Positions 1-14,500 of a stretch of DNA of 64,000 bases are shown one piece after another. Origin of the DNA: Climacteris rufus (lineage: Eukaryota > Chordata > Aves > Passeriformes > Climacteridae). Position numbers and translations under genes: made by a program. How positions within the stretch are numbered: the stretch's first letter is position 1; each line of letters starts with the position of its first letter. Where the stretch lies: assembly GCA_013398175.1 (NCBI GenBank), contig VZRZ01000372.1:1507-65506 (forward strand), in the 5' to 3' direction. Below the pieces are notes generated by a model, which was not told where the DNA came from, ran no database searches, and saw only the letters and a program-made list of their open reading frames with translations.

Positions 1-150
1 GGTGCCCGGCCCGCACACGCTTCCCCGCCTGCGCTCGGCCGGGCGGGCAGAGCCGGGGCCGCGCTGCCGCCGGGGCACGGCCGGACGCAGGGCTCTGCTG
101 AAGGGCTGAAGTTCAGCCACGCTCCCCTGACAGCGTTACAGAGATTCGTG
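1..150. promoter_or_regulatory. CpG-rich window edge, possible promoter of the neighbouring gene
   Basis: The first 90 bases are extremely GC-rich with many CpGs (for example CGGCCGGGCGGGC), then composition falls quickly to that of the surrounding AT-rich DNA. This looks like the edge of a CpG island. In vertebrates SPRY1 lies downstream of AFG2A in the same orientation, so this could be a minus-strand SPRY1 promoter or 5' exon. No coding exon is visible, and the assignment is inference from gene order. Confidence 0.45.
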
Positions 151-2824
151 TCTTTCTTTTACCATCGGCGCCTCTCAGGTGGAACAGCCGTTCGTTTACA
201 TTGACAAGATATTTTCTGCTGCTTTCAGCCTATTGCAGAGGCAGCTGAGGAACCGGGGAGCATTCACTCTTGTCATCCTGCCATGAGATAGGAAGCGGCT
301 CTTCCCACCGTCTCACAGCTGGCACTGCAGCACCAAGGGATGACAGGGGTTATTTATACCGGGTTGTCTTGCTCTCCCACCTTTGCAGCCCAGCCTCGGC
401 AAGGTCCCATCCAAAGCTCATCACTGCATCTCTGCCACGCTGCTGAAGAGATACAGGGATGCCTTCCAAGACATTAATTTTATGGCCAGATATTATCTTT
501 GATGTATGTTTTTGGGGGTTTTGGTTTGGTTTGGGTTGTTTTGAGTGAGTTTTTTTTTGAGTGAGTTTTATAGAGTGAGGAGTATTTTAACAGGCAACCA
601 AAAGAACACGAGAAAGTGATGTAAAGGACATCAAAATTCTGAGAATCATTTCATAACAACATGCAAAGTATTGGAATAGTAAAGACTTCCGGTACTTGGC
701 TAAACATCACTGCTGCCCTAAGTTTATGTGAAACATGCTAACAATCTCTTTCATGAAAAAGACATATTCTCACACTTTTTGCCTCAAAGGAAATAAACAT
801 GTGCTAAGAATAGGTGGAGCTGCTTAGCAGGAACATTCATGCAAAAGGGAACAATCCCTACTACAGGAACACACCAGTACAAAGGTGGTACTTGGTGACA
901 GTCTGTCCACCCACCTCACACTCGTGGATGTAGCAAAGTTGTTTCTCATTAATCTTCCCTAAGCTTGGAAAGAGCACACCTGAACTGCATTTTTGAAATT
1001 TTCATCATTATACAAAACCATTAACTCATCCATTTCTCTAAGAAATGAAATCTTTGTGCATTAGAGGTTCTATACTGAATATTAAAATACTAGTACCAGT
1101 CATAATATGACTTCTAATACTTCTGAGTTTGTAGTTAACAGATTGCTGATAGAAACAAACCATAAATACCATCTTCCGATTACAGAGGCTCAAAGGACAA
1201 ACAATGGCATAAAAATATTTGGCATGGAATAAAAATATTCCAATTCAGCATTAATATTGCTGGAGGATTTAGAAAAAATGGTTGCTCACCAAAAGCATTC
1301 TCAAGCACAAAGTACAAACCCATTTTCAGTGAAATCCATCTGAAAACTCTGGAACCTATAAGAGTTCAAATTAACAAAAAAATCCAACCAAAGAACCACA
1401 ATGACTAAGAAAATGAATAGAATTCCTCCTGCAGAGTGGTCTTAATGGTGCAAGTTCATCTTGGAGCCTTTGGAGGTAGCAGGGCTCTCATCTCCCAGAA
1501 GTCCATATACATTTTTCCTAGAATACTACCATAAAAACACCTCAACACCTTTCCTTTCAGATCTCTAAAGCCAGTACCACCTTAAAAAACCTATGCCAAG
1601 TGTAAGAGCTTGATTTTAGAAACATAATACTGGGCTTAAATGGGTCAGTCAAATACCCAAGAATACTGGCAGGTGTTTACTGTCACCTGGCACCCACATT
1701 AATACTTCACTGAAAGAAGGGAAAACCCTCCAGCAATATCCAAAGGCTGTCCACAGATTCCAGCAAACATTCCTGCACCTCACATGAGCCCATCTCATTA
1801 GATTATTCCTGGACATTATAGCAGTGAGAAGTTTTGGTTATAAAAAGGAGAGCTACATTCTGGAGAAGAAACTGGCACTTTGGAAGACAGCTGACACACC
1901 TCATGGCTACATCCTGGCACTCCTTAACTTGAGGAGTGACACACAGGCAGGAATCCAATGCAACCAAATTATTTTCCATCTCCAAACTGTCACCTAGAGG
2001 TGCCCCCTCTGACAACAAGTCAAGAGAGACCAGCCCTCTATGCCTGCAGTCAATCCTCCTGAAAAACCTCCCAAAATGGGGTTCAAGAGATTGAATGATG
2101 GCCAGAAAGGTGTGTAGGACAGAATAAAAGCAGAATCCATCCTTAGGTTTCGTTTGGTTTTCTCCCTAACCCACACCTGGGAGCAACTTTTATCTTTGGG
2201 TGACTTGATGGAAAGCAACTTTTATCTTTGGGTGACCTTTGTAAAATGCACTGGATAAACTGATCCCCCCCACTATCAGTAACAAGTAACACTGCTTCCA
2301 TGGTGCATCCCCCTGGGAATATAATTATATTTTTCCCTAAGCAGCTTATCTCAGCCCTTGCTAAGATCCCAGTCCAGAAGGAGGACACACACTCAGTCCC
2401 ACTCACAAAGCCAACATGGCTTTGAGGAAACTCAGCAGAGAAAGTGTTTCCCTTTTTTATACAAGTTATTTGTTAATAACCCATCTTCAGAACTGCAACA
2501 TTTCTAAAGTTATAGAGGAATTCAAAAGCAATTAAACACACACCCCCCAATAAATATAAACCAAATTGTTGTGCCAGCCTTACCTGCAGCATGTGTGAGT
2601 CAGGCACTTCCCCCCTCAGCTGTGCAGTGATGATCTTGGGTGTCAGCGATGATCTTGGAACCTGCAGCTCCCCAAAGCTTTGTGTGCCAGCAACGCTGAG
2701 GTTGTGTCAGGTGGAACTTTGTAGGCGTCAGTGCTCGAACAGCCTCAGAAACCCTCAGTGCTTGCTGGGATAACACCAGCACAATGGATTTTTTTAACAC
2801 ACCAGTAGGCGTATATATACACTA
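151..2824. other. Intergenic DNA, no gene seen
   Basis: AT-rich sequence with no convincing exon, promoter or RNA gene. Open frames are short and match no family I recognise. The only structure is a small direct repeat at 2182-2236 and a duplicated GAGTGAGTTTT near 543-570. Confidence 0.6.
2182..2236. repeat. Direct repeat, 23 bp, two copies
   Basis: Two identical copies of a 23-base unit containing CAACTTTTATCTTTGGGTG lie at 2182-2204 and 2214-2236, a period of 32 bases. This looks like a recent local duplication. Confidence 0.85.
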
Positions 2825-2828
2825 CAAG

Positions 2829-3077
2829 AGAAGTGGAAATGGCCTCAAGCTGCACCAGTGGAGGTTTAGATTGGATATAAGGAAAAATTTCTTCACTGAA
2901 AGCATTGGAACAGGCTGCCCAGGAAGGTGGTTGAGTCACCAGCCCTGGAGGGGTTCAAAAGGTGTGTAGATGTGACACTTGGGGACATGGTTTAGTGGTG
3001 ACTTGGCAGTGCTGGGTTGATGGCTGGACTCAATCATCTTAAAGGTGTTTTCCAACCTAAACAATTCTGTGATTTAA
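2829..3077 (+). mobile_element. CR1 LINE fragment, 3' end
   Basis: The plus strand carries the CR1 ORF2 C-terminal signature in decayed form: SGNGLKL then RFRLDIRKNFFTES, followed by the CR1 3' tail with GGACTCAATCATCTTAAAGGT, TTCCAACC and ATTCTGTGATT. The copy is 5'-truncated and has lost its reading frame. It lies in the intergenic region downstream of AFG2A, antisense to that gene. Confidence 0.93.
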
Positions 3078-6000
3078 AAACACAACAGACCAAAATCCAA
3101 CAACAGCTACAAAACACTGCTGTGATAATAAGTGCTGTGGGCAGTTCCTTAGCAGGAAATCACAGGAAATCTTGGCAGTCCTGGCTTAAGCTGGTGCATG
3201 AGATGAATGAAGCTGCTCCCAAGAGCCGAAGCAAACACCATCAGTGCCGTGGTGAAGGCATACCCTGACAGGTACAGTGAATCACTTCAGGGTAAGGAAG
3301 AGAAAGTGAAGGCTGATGTGGTAGCATTTCCCATCACACTTTCTACCAGACAGGTTGACCTTTATCTGAGATCAAAGGCACTGGTAGCTGGGGATTTCTT
3401 CAGCTTCTGTGCAGGGGCTGTTCTCAAAGCTCTCTGGAGGAGCGCAGCCCCAGCGCCGCCACCTCTTTGCCGTCACTGTGCGGGCTGGGGAAAGGCACAC
3501 AGGAAATCCTCAGTTACAAATAGAACCTGGAGCTTTCACTTCAAGAGATAACATCAGTTTTTCTTAGAGGCAGGAGAGACAGTGAAAGGCAGCAGCCAGG
3601 CAAACCTCTAAGAACAAAGGGATGAACCTTGACGACGTGACCCTGCCTCATGAACATTTGAACGTGGAATCAAAGCACAGGGGAAATGCTGCAGAGACAG
3701 GGGTTTGGTCCATGCCCAAATTCAGCACAAATTAAACAGAAAGAAAATGCCAGGGTCTGTAAAATAGGTTGAGAGACTGAAAACACACTTTCCCTTCCCC
3801 ATCTCTTGCATTGTGTCAAAGAAACCATTGTTTTCCTTGGGTAACCAGAGGCAAAACTTCGCTCTCCTAAGGGTAGGCCACAGCAAGTCTCTTCGTTTTC
3901 CACTACTCATTTGCCATACAGGCAACTGGTACCTTTACACTTCTCCTTCAGGTATCCAGAATTATCTGCTTTCTGATCAAGTTTAATCTTCCTTGGAACA
4001 CTGTCTTCGTAGCCCTCATGTTTAGCTGCTACACGAGTTGTCTGCACATGCACAAAATACTCTGCTAAGCTACTGACAATGTCTTCATTACTTTGTATTA
4101 ATTGTTAATTATTTTAGCTAATATTGCTTCATCTGCCTGTATAAACAGCTCTGTGAAAAAGGAAAACTGTCCTTATTGCTGAACACCAATAATAACTTAT
4201 TCACATCTCTCATAAATTGTATTTTCTGCAACTCCTTGTTCTCCCGTCTTAGCGCTGAGCAAATTGCCTCTTACCATCCACTGAGACGCATTCCTTGCTC
4301 AGAAACAAACCTTTCCCACTCCTGTTGGAGAAGTGGCCGCTCCCCAGGAGTGGGCTGCTTTACTGGGGGAAGAGGAAAAGCTCCCTGCTAATTGAAATAC
4401 ACATCTCTGTGCATGTTTTCATTATCTAAGCACTTGTGGCGACTGGGGTGTTAGCACAGCTCCAGGAATGCCTCCTGTTTATCAGGTTGTGCAATCCGTC
4501 ACTGTCAGCTGAAGGAGGTCTCAGGAGCAGCGTTTCTAATTTGATTTGAAAATATACATGGAAACCTGAGCCTGCTTTTAGCAAGAATGATGGGGTTGGC
4601 CTAATGAACACAATCTCTCTTGTCGTTCTCAAGAACAGTGTGTCAACAACCAAAGTTTAGGTTCCCTCCACAGCTGCAGCAGCTTCTGTGGAGAAGCAGC
4701 AGCTTCACGTCTTTCTCACTTTCTTGGTTCTGCTTTACCAGTCAGAAGGCATTTCAGTGAGCTTTTAACAGGCAAATGCAAACAGGGAGGAAGTTTTCCC
4801 ATGGGTCCCTTAAAGAGAAGTTTGCAACAAACAATGTTATTTTCATGGCAGCTTCTTCTCCCCAGCCTTCATCCACGGGTATGGTACCAAACGATGCTAA
4901 GAAAGTGTGTATCTAGAGAGCCAGTCCTCCAGTAGCTTGGGAGTTGTCATTGCTTCCCAACCAGAAATTAGCTTCAGGAAAAGGAACACGACTCGGGAGC
5001 CACATGGATTTCTGGCTGCAGCATCCTCCACTTCAATATTTACAGATTTCGACTTCTCAGGGAAGAAAGCGAATAAGCCAGCCCCACACCTTTCTTTTAC
5101 TCTTTTATGGATGAAAAAATAAATCTCTTACCACAACTCTACAAGTCTACAGTGACATCACTTTGCTGCATCCTAACAAGAGAATGACAATACATAATTT
5201 GCTATTAACCTGTATTTTTCATCCTTTTCCCAGTTTTCTGGGTCTTAATTCTCTGACAGATTCTGCTCTGCATTTGTCAATTCAAGTATAAAGTGCCAAG
5301 ACACCCCCTGCATGTTTGATGTGGTTGTGGTACTCTAGAAGAGCTTGCCAGTCACATCTTGGAATTTTGCTCCATAGTAACAACAATGATTTGCTAAGGG
5401 AATATTCAGTGTCAAGGGCCAGATTCTGTTCCTGGGGAAATCAAAGTCAACCTTGGTTTTCTCTGAGATTGAAGAAGTCAGGAGACTTTGGTATTTTGGA
5501 GATAGAATAAAAAATACTATTCCTCAAGAGCTTTTGGGTTGAAAAGGTCAGACTTCTGCCACCAAAAAGGACTGGGAAAACCCTTGACAGGGAAGAACAG
5601 AAAACACACATGCCCATGCACATACTGTCATGTTGCTGATGAAAACCCCTCTTGTTTCCATCGGGGTGGGAGACAGGCTGCTCTAATTCCACACAAGCCA
5701 TGGGGAAAGCCTGAACAGCCTCTCCTGCTGGCTCTCACCCAGGAGGACATGTACAGACACACTCTTCACACAGGGAGGTTGTGACACCAGAAACTGTGTT
5801 TGTGTGTGTTGGGGGGGTGGTCCCTCTTTGAGATTCCCTCAATAACTCTCTTTTTTGAAACCACTCCTGTGATTCTTGTTTCTTTCTCTGATCAATTCCT
5901 TGAGAAGCCAAAGAATTTCAATGCACACAGACCACATCTACTACTGAAACATACCCTGTGTTTAAAGCATCTCAGAGCTTAGGCAGGATCCTGTATCTAC

Positions 6001-9000
6001 TGCTTCCCACATTCTGTAGTTTTGAAATTTATGCAGAAAACATAATTTCCCCCTAAAGCAGCCTTCCCACTAATCTTCCAAAACACTGCAGTGATGCTGC
6101 TGCAAGGTGACATTTCTTGGAGCAGCACTCTAACACCAAAGCATTCCCAAGGGAGGGACTGCAGTGTTGCTTACAGCTCTTTCCATAGATTCACAGTGGT
6201 GTAATTCAGCCTAAAAGAAGCATCTGAATAAAATAAGAATGCCAAGTGTGCCCAGATGAAAAATAGAAAGCATGTTTTATATTAGCTTAGAACTGAGGAC
6301 ATCATTGCCTGGCTGAACTCGGTGTTTGCAGCAATTTCCTGTCCTGCTTATTAAATAAAAGAAAAAAACACTCGCTGACAACACTTCCCTAGTGTAGTCT
6401 TTTCTACATGGAAAGCCAGGCAGAGACCTCAGAGTATTCAAGAAAGGTCATATTCAACTGCAGCAGATATTGAGGTCAACTGCTCAGCTCTCACTCAAGT
6501 CCATACCTCTCAAAGCAGTGAAATAGCTGTCACCACCTGGCTGCATTTCAGCTCTGGGGAGGGCAATCATCAAAACCTAAACATCAATCTGTTAAAACTT
6601 AGACACCACTCTGTCCTCAGTGCAAACCAACACGACTTTTCTAATTCTCCTCCAAACGTCCCACTGCCAGAAAATTTGAACCCTATGCACCGAAGTTCCA
6701 GTTTTCAGTACATTTTACCGTATTCTGAGTCTTTGCTGCAGGTATTGTACAGGGGAAAAAACAAACAAACCCACACCACACCTTTCTTTTACCCTTTTAT
6801 GGTTGAAAAGACATGGAAAAGATCTCTCACCACAAGTCTACAAGAGCACAGCAGCTCAGCAGTAGCACTACTCATATTTCATCACACACAAACAGTGTGA
6901 AACATGGGAAGTAAATGGAAAACAACATTTTTGGAGCTGGACTGGTGTCAAGAACTACCTTTCAAAACCATTTGCTGTTTTTTTTAAAACTTGCCACATG
7001 AAAAAAACAACAACTTTGAGTCAATTACGAACACTCCTGTAGACTCATTAGCTCCTGTAGACTTAATTTTCCAGGGTGCCAATTGCTTTAAAGTAAAAGT
7101 GCTCAGAACTTCTTAGGAAGACACAGAAAGAGTCATCTGCTCAGAGAGTTCTTTCTAAGGCAGGAAGGGAGAATTCCTGTCCTCTGACCTCCCTGGGTAA
7201 AGAAAAGAGAGGTTGAAAGGAAGGACCATGTCAGGAAAACCAAACTGAGATGCTGAGAACTTCCAAGGCATGCATTTTCTAAATCACATCCCTCTTTCCA
7301 TGTGCTGTTAGGTACTTGGATACCCATATGTATACTAGTTTGTGTTTATAAAGATGCAAAGTCAATGTGAGAAATGTAGTAAACGTGGAATTATTCCCTG
7401 TTTATTCCAAATCTGCTCCCTGAGGAACAGCTAAAGTAGCTGCACTGTTCCTACTAAAGGCAGTTTAGACATCGGCTCTGTTCTAAACTTAGGCTTACAA
7501 TAAAAAAAATTAAAAAAAAACTCAAAAAAAATTTTCTCAGCATATTTCATGACAGGATACCTGAGCCAAAGCTTGTGAATGTTACTGCATTACTTGTTTA
7601 TTTGAGGAAACATGCCATGTTCCAAATCACCTCCACATCATCAATATTTTCAGCGCCAGTTGCTGCTCTGCTGAATTGTGTAGAGGAAAACAATCCTTCC
7701 TGGCAGGGCATGGGAAGGAAGCAGCATAACAACTCTCTGTATAACTTCCAAAGGTGTCACAAGAAGAGCTGACTAGAATAGTTGTTCCTGAGAGGGAGGA
7801 AGATGGAAAGGACAGAACAGGAGTTGACAAGAGCTCAGTGGGAGGAATAGATCGATACAGTCGGACTGGCCTTTTGTCAGAAATGTGTTAAAAGCTTCTT
7901 TCACATTTCACAAGAGGATTTATTACTATAATTCCTCTGTTTTCAGCACCTTTTCCCCTGTATCCATGCTCCAAAACACTTTGTTCTGCTGGGAGGTAAG
8001 TGAACACCATCTATGGTGAGACAGGCAGTGACTGAGCTCCTGGAAAACAAACAGCTCTGTAGCACAACCCATATGTTATTATTATTATAATATATATTAC
8101 TCATTAGCAGTCATTAAATTTATTGCTGTATCTGTAAGCAACTAACAGAGGCTGACAGCAGCTGTGCTGAGGGGGTGGCTTGGTGGGAAGGAGCAAACCT
8201 CCCTGTGTCCTGCTCCGAAGGCACCATCGCAGAAAGGCTTCGGTCAGGCTACATTCTGTTCTCACTTTGTCGTTCTCTGTTTCCCCACCCAACTGCACAC
8301 AAATTCTTACAAAGGTTATGTACAGACTTGTACAAAATGGAGACTGACACTGGCTCTTGGAGGGTTTCCCAGAGCAAGTTTAACAGAGATTATATAACAC
8401 ATTACATCTGTGTTGGTTGGTTGGGGTTTTTTATTTTTAATATAGATGTTATTATACTACCGGTTTGTCCTTCCTAGCTTAACCCTCCAAACACCCTTTC
8501 AAAATAGCTGATTCTGTTTTGCAGAGATTAAAAACCTGAGGTTATGATGTGGGTTTTGTTTCCAGCCGTCACTTAAGACAGGACAAGTGTGTTACAACTG
8601 GAGGGTCTCAGCAAGTCATAACCATTATTTTCCTTCCACACAGACTCTACCATCGAAGTAGTGAGGGGGGACCCTTAGCTGATCGAACATTTAAATTTTA
8701 GAGCTAACACAGAACTTTACTTCTATATCCTATTTTTTAATTAGAGATCTCAAAGCAGTCTCACAGCTTAGTCTCAAATTTTGTGGCTGTGTCCCTTCCT
8801 CCCAATCCAGTAGGATAAATCTGGCTGAAAATCAGAGAGCACTTATTAAAGATATTGACTATTCCCAAAAAATCTACGTCAAATCCTAACAGAACTGACA
8901 AGACATAAAGCCCACCTTTGTGCAAAGCCATCTCCAAGATGCTCTTCCTGTTATTGTGTCTGTGGGTTTTCCTTCTTCTCCATCTCATTGTTTTTTCTTG

Positions 9001-11515
9001 TGGAGTTTAGAAATAAACAATGAGCAGACTTAGAAGAAAGGAAACTTTTCACACATGCTTTCTACTAATTTCTCTTCCTCCCCACTTTTCCCTCAGGTAT
9101 TTATTCCCCCAACTTTTCCTTTACTCATTGAGAAAAGGGGCAGAATTCCCCTCCTCCCTCTTGCTACCACTACTGGACACTGAATTTCTGAAAAATTCAG
9201 AAGAGGAGAATCTCTGTCTTACCTTTTTCTTCTGAAGTAATTTCTGCCACTTTCTATGCACCTCAAGGGCCTGAAAGAGTCAAGCTCCAGAAACACACCT
9301 GCTAATCCAGTGCTGGTGGGGTTACTGAGATCAAAGGCAGATTCCACTTTGTGCTTAGTAGTGAGACATTTCCTACCACGGGGCCAGGGTGACTGCAGCC
9401 CTCCTTCAGCTCACCCACATCAGCATCAAAATAATACAAATCAGCCCCTACTCTGATTAGAATCTGAATTCCCACTGTCTGCCTCCTTCCAGCTCCACCA
9501 TCCCCCCCCAACCTTCTGCATCAAAATAAGTCTGTGATGAATTCCAGGGCAATTTTTCTAATTCACATGTTTATTTTCAGGCATCTTCTCCATCTACCTC
9601 CTCTCCCACCCTCCCCTTGCTGTCCTTCATCAGTAAGGGCTTCACATGCTCTGAAGCCGGTGCTCACCTCCTCACCCAGCAGACAAATGATCCCAAAATT
9701 CAGCTCCCCAACAGCCAAGTAGGTAAGGAGCAGCTCTCCCAGCATCTTCTCTGAAGTCTCCCCAGCCAGCCAGCGCAGGAAGGGGCCTAACAAAGCTGTA
9801 TGCAGCCAATTGTGTTATCAGGGCACTTGGCACTACCAGCTGATCCTTGATTACTATTCATCCCTCGGGAAAATAAAACACCCTTTTGTAGTAAAAGTGT
9901 AACCGGTTACTATGAGGCATTACACATTAACAAAAGCAGCTTTTTACCAAAATCACAGACGATGAAAGCCTGGAAGTGGAATCAGAGCAAGGTAACTGGT
10001 TGTTTCTGCATGTTTCAGATAGAAAGCTGACAGTTTGACCAAGATTTTCACAGTGCCAAGAGGAAAGTGGTGGGTGAGTTCTGTCACATAAAGTGGTAGT
10101 GAGTTCTGTAAAACAAATTTTAAGGATAGCATTTTCTGTTTTAGCAACCTTTCTGGTGTCGCATCCTACATATGCTACTGCCAGCACTGCAGCAACCTCA
10201 GTTTTCACAGGGTCTTGAACATTTTTAACAGCTCTCTTAACCATTTTTGTGCTTTTCTTGAAATCCAGACATTTTCAATATGCTTTCAGATTTTCCTTTT
10301 TTTTTTTTAACTTAAGAGTGCAGCTCATCAAAGAGCACAACTATCTGAAAGGCAGACTTTACACTAGGTAGAAGGGTAGAATTTGCTGGCTTGGTGGAAT
10401 AATCCCTACTTAGGTGGTGAGGAAGCATTCCAGAATATTATAGGATTTGTTTGTTTGCTAATCTACTTAAGCACCCATAGGCTTTAACACCCACAACTTG
10501 TGTGCTTTAGAGATCCTTCCACGTCCATGGCCACTCTCAGAGCCACAGCTCTGCACTAAAGCCACAGATTTACACTGGAACACTCACCTGGACAGAGCTT
10601 CATGGCTTTGGTCCACCCACCCACCAGCTCCTGCTCCACATTCCTGCACTGCAGCTGCAGCAGCAACACACAGGTCACTCTGCTTCTTGCTCCTGCATCC
10701 CACCCAAACAACTCTGGGACTGGACAGTGATCCAAGCACCATGAGCCCCCTCACAGGCCCTGCAAATGAGGCTGTGTGAACACGAATCACACCCTGGGCT
10801 TGGGGAGAACTGGCTGACAGAGGCGTGGGGTAGCTTTAAAGGCATTAAGCAGAGCAGGCTTGGTGTAAGCAGCTGCCCCTGTGTGAAATCTGAAGCTCTT
10901 GCCAGCGGTGTGGAGGGAAGACATGACCTCATTATTCCACAGCCCAGATAATCCGTTCCTGGATAAAGTGAGAGCTGACAAGTGTTTCACCTTGAACGTT
11001 ATCAAAGCCCTTTCCACACTTGGCTGATGCAGAGCCATTTTACCAAACAGGGATGTGAAAACTCCTCAGTGTTACAAAGGAGATAAAAAAATCCCCGGGG
11101 TGTGTGGTTAAGAGCACACTGCCATGCCACACACACACACACAAGTAGGAGAGGAAGAGACCACCAGCATTTCCAGAACCATTTATGCAAACAGGATATA
11201 TTTGCACAAGTTGATAAAATATTTTTTTCAATATATTGAGAGTTGCTGCTCTCAATTCTTTCCATCTACCTCAAGGCATTTTCTCCACATAAGTGCTTAG
11301 GGCCTTTCCTGACATCATCTGCCCCTTCAGAAGGGTAGTTCAGCTCTCAGCTGGGATAAATTACAGTCTGGACCATCTTCTAGAGTCTTTCCAATGGTTG
11401 CCAAGAGTGATTCCACTCCCCTAACCTTTCAGTGAGATGAACCCAAGCTTTACTGCCATGGATTTTACGCAGGCACATGCAGACAACACACTAGGCCCCA
11501 ATTGTGTTGGAAGTA
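3078..11515. other. Intergenic DNA, no gene seen
   Basis: No exon or RNA gene could be supported. A short GC-rich patch with several CpGs lies near 3435-3500. A (CA)8 run lies at 11128-11143. Open frames up to about 115 codons occur but have no recognisable motif. Confidence 0.55.
11128..11143. repeat. (CA)8 microsatellite
   Basis: Eight uninterrupted CA units are read directly. Confidence 0.95.
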
Positions 11516-11590
11516 ATCACAGAATCACTCAGGTTGGAAATGAACCTTTCAGAGCATGGAGTCCAACTGCTGGAGCCACAGTCTGTTTGA
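11516..11590 (-). mobile_element. CR1 LINE fragment, short 3' end
   Basis: The plus strand reads TCACAGAATCACTCAGGTTGGAAATGAACC and then a GAGTCCAAC segment, the reverse complement of a CR1 3' terminus. Only about 75 bases can be aligned by eye; the 5' limit is uncertain. Confidence 0.75.
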
Positions 11591-14500
11591 GCCATGGCTC
11601 CACGCTAGTTCCAGGGGAAGGAATGTCATCTGGTTGCCATTGCCTCCTCTTGCAACACCTGCGCTCCCACTGGAGTCCTGCCACGCAAACACAGAGCAGA
11701 GCTCTCTCCCCACCAGCCCTCCAGCCCTTGGCAGGCCAGTTAACCGAGAAAACACACATCTCCTTCTCCTATCAGGGCTCTGGAGCTGTTGGATTTAGGT
11801 CTGTGGGGAAGAATGACACCATTTAAAATGTTGAACGCAGAACGCACGAGGCCCTGGTGGAAACGCGCAGCCGAGTTTCCAGCAGAGGAGGTTAATAAAT
11901 GAACAGGTAGCACTTGCAGAAGGAGCACATACAAACCTCGAGATTAGGAGCAGGTTTCAGCTGAAATATTTGTCTTCCAGATGTTGACCTGCCATGCAAA
12001 ACATGCCCAACCACAGTGGCAATTCTGCCTCTTGCACCTCATCCCTCAGAAAAGCTCCTTATCAAACTGCACACAATTCTCTACAACCCTAGAAACAATA
12101 TTAAATACAAATACAAAAGGGTCACAATGCAAAACTGATTTTCCAAATCTAACTCTGCTCCCACTGCAAACCACTTCCCGTGCCCCAGATTGCACCAGCA
12201 CGGGAGAAATCCCAAGGTGTGAATGGAAGCACATTCAGTTTTAGCCCAACTCTGGGGTCACAGGAAGCAGGGCAAGTTCTTTGTACCTGCTTTTCACTAA
12301 TTCTTTCAGGACCTTTTGCCAAGGTTGTGACAGTGGGTGCCAGTCTTCCACCTGTGACTCTTCATCTTCCAGGTACAATTCCTCCTATGTTCTAGCACTG
12401 CCTGGGATACCACAACCCCTGGACACTGACATTTCTAGTGCTGGCAATACTGTTTCATCCACACATCAGCTGCTTTCTCTGGCAGAGCCAGGAACAACCA
12501 AAAATCTTCAGGGTCAGGAACCTCACAGCCCTGAGTGCAGTAAGGAGAGAGTTCTCCTGCCAATGAACTTGTGTCCATCACTGAACTTCATCTTCCTGGG
12601 CACTACACGGCAAAACCCCAGATTTGGCTTCCACTTTTCCCCTCTGCACCCCCCGTCAGCAGGGTCTGACTCCTGCTTCACCAGGAAACATCCCTCTCAG
12701 CCTTGGATGGATGCTCAGTTCCAGGAGCATTATGTTTGGCACGTGCCCACTTTCCAGAGGGGAATCACCACACTTTGGTATTTAAAATGAGTCAAGAAGC
12801 TAAAAGAGAAAAGCCAGCATACACAAACCACAAAAATCAACCTTATGGACATAATATTTTGAAAGGGCTGACAAGTCTAAATTCAATGATTTTGAATAAC
12901 CATCTTTGAAGAAAATTATCTTTATTCTGTCCCCGAGGTTCCCTCTTGCACCTGAGCTTAGTAAAACTTACATTCTGCTTTCATTTAGAAGCTGCAAGAA
13001 AACTATCCACAGTAACCTTCATTCTTTTTCCAGGATTAAGAATTGTATATTGTACTTGCAGTGAAAATCTGCTTTATGCATTAGGCAGAACACAGGACAG
13101 AACTTTTTTTCAAGTGAAGTGAAGACAATTTTGCATTTTGATCATAAATATTCTCCTGGTCCTTTTTGGAAAAGCTGTCAAAAGACATTTCATGCCATTT
13201 TGCAAGAGGTTGTTATTGGAGGAAAAAGGTAGATTTTGTATTTAAACAAAATGTGCCTGAAATGTTGAAAAGCTGATTTAATGTTAACCATTCTGCAACT
13301 CAAGTAGTATTTGGGCCAAAAACTGGCTCCAAAAGATAATAGCAGGCAGGAAAACGACTGTATTTCTAAAGAATGTAAAGAAGTAAGTCTAGGAAGTAAG
13401 TCTAAGCAGCTACAGAGAGGACAGGAGAGCGATGTTCTTCTCAGGTGCCTTCTCTGCTGAGGTCCACTGAGCCTCAATCCTTTTATTAAAATTAAATCTC
13501 ATGGAAACACAACAACAAAACCCAGAAGAAGACAGAGTGCCTCTATCTTTGAGTTGCTCTGCAGCACAGAGGTGTTGAGGCTCATATGGCCTCACATTGC
13601 AAGTGACTGAGTCAGTGCCAAGGCAGGAGGTGCTCAGCAAAACACATTTTGAGAAGTCAGCTCTGAACTAAAACCTGCTCCTTTAAATGACAGGAGATGC
13701 TTCTGGAGTGCTCTGTCCTACAGTGCCCTCATCAGTAAGTTCCAACAAGAGGCTCAGGGTGCAACAGCTCTTGCCAAGCTGGATTATGAAAGGGCTACAC
13801 CGCCTGTGTGTTTTGACCAAAACTGAATTTTTGGTCATTTTCCAGAATTTTGATAAGTGGGTTTCAAGTTGCTTGTCCACAACAACAGTGAGCTGTCTTT
13901 AGGAAAGAGACAGGGGACCATCACACCTTCCTTTAAATCTAAATTTATCAGTGGCTTGGGATGGATTAAGATCCTGACCAGCATCAGACTGGTTAAGTTT
14001 TCCAAACAGAATTTTTTGGGACAACAGACACCTTCTAGGGACTTCACAAATTTGTCATCACCTTTTTTTTTTTTTAAGAATATCTTACTTTTTAAAAAAA
14101 TCAAATTCCACAAACCCAAGGATAAAAAGGGGAGCTTCCTGCATTTAAAATCACTTCAGGCATGTAGGTGTGTATCAAGAGATTTGGCAGGCTGTGGATA
14201 AATGTGGTACCATGAGGCTACAAGGATAAATGTTTGCAGGGATGGGCTTTTTCCCAAGGCACAAACAGCAGATATAGGCCAGCACTGTCCTAATGTCCTA
14301 AAATTCAGTGTGCAAAATTTCCTCTGATGGCAGCAGAAGCCCACAGAGGGAAAGGGCAGCCAGCTCCTACCTGCTTCTCTCATAGTTCCTCATTCACATC
14401 CACACCTTGGTGCATGTTCCCAGTAAATCTGAGCATTTCCCAAGGAATGGCCATCTAGTTTTAACACTCATCTGGAGCATCATGTAGTGTTACTTTTAGG

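Noticed and set aside
12281..12790. 169-codon plus-strand frame in the intergenic region
   Set aside because: No domain, no splice or promoter context; within chance expectation for this much DNA.
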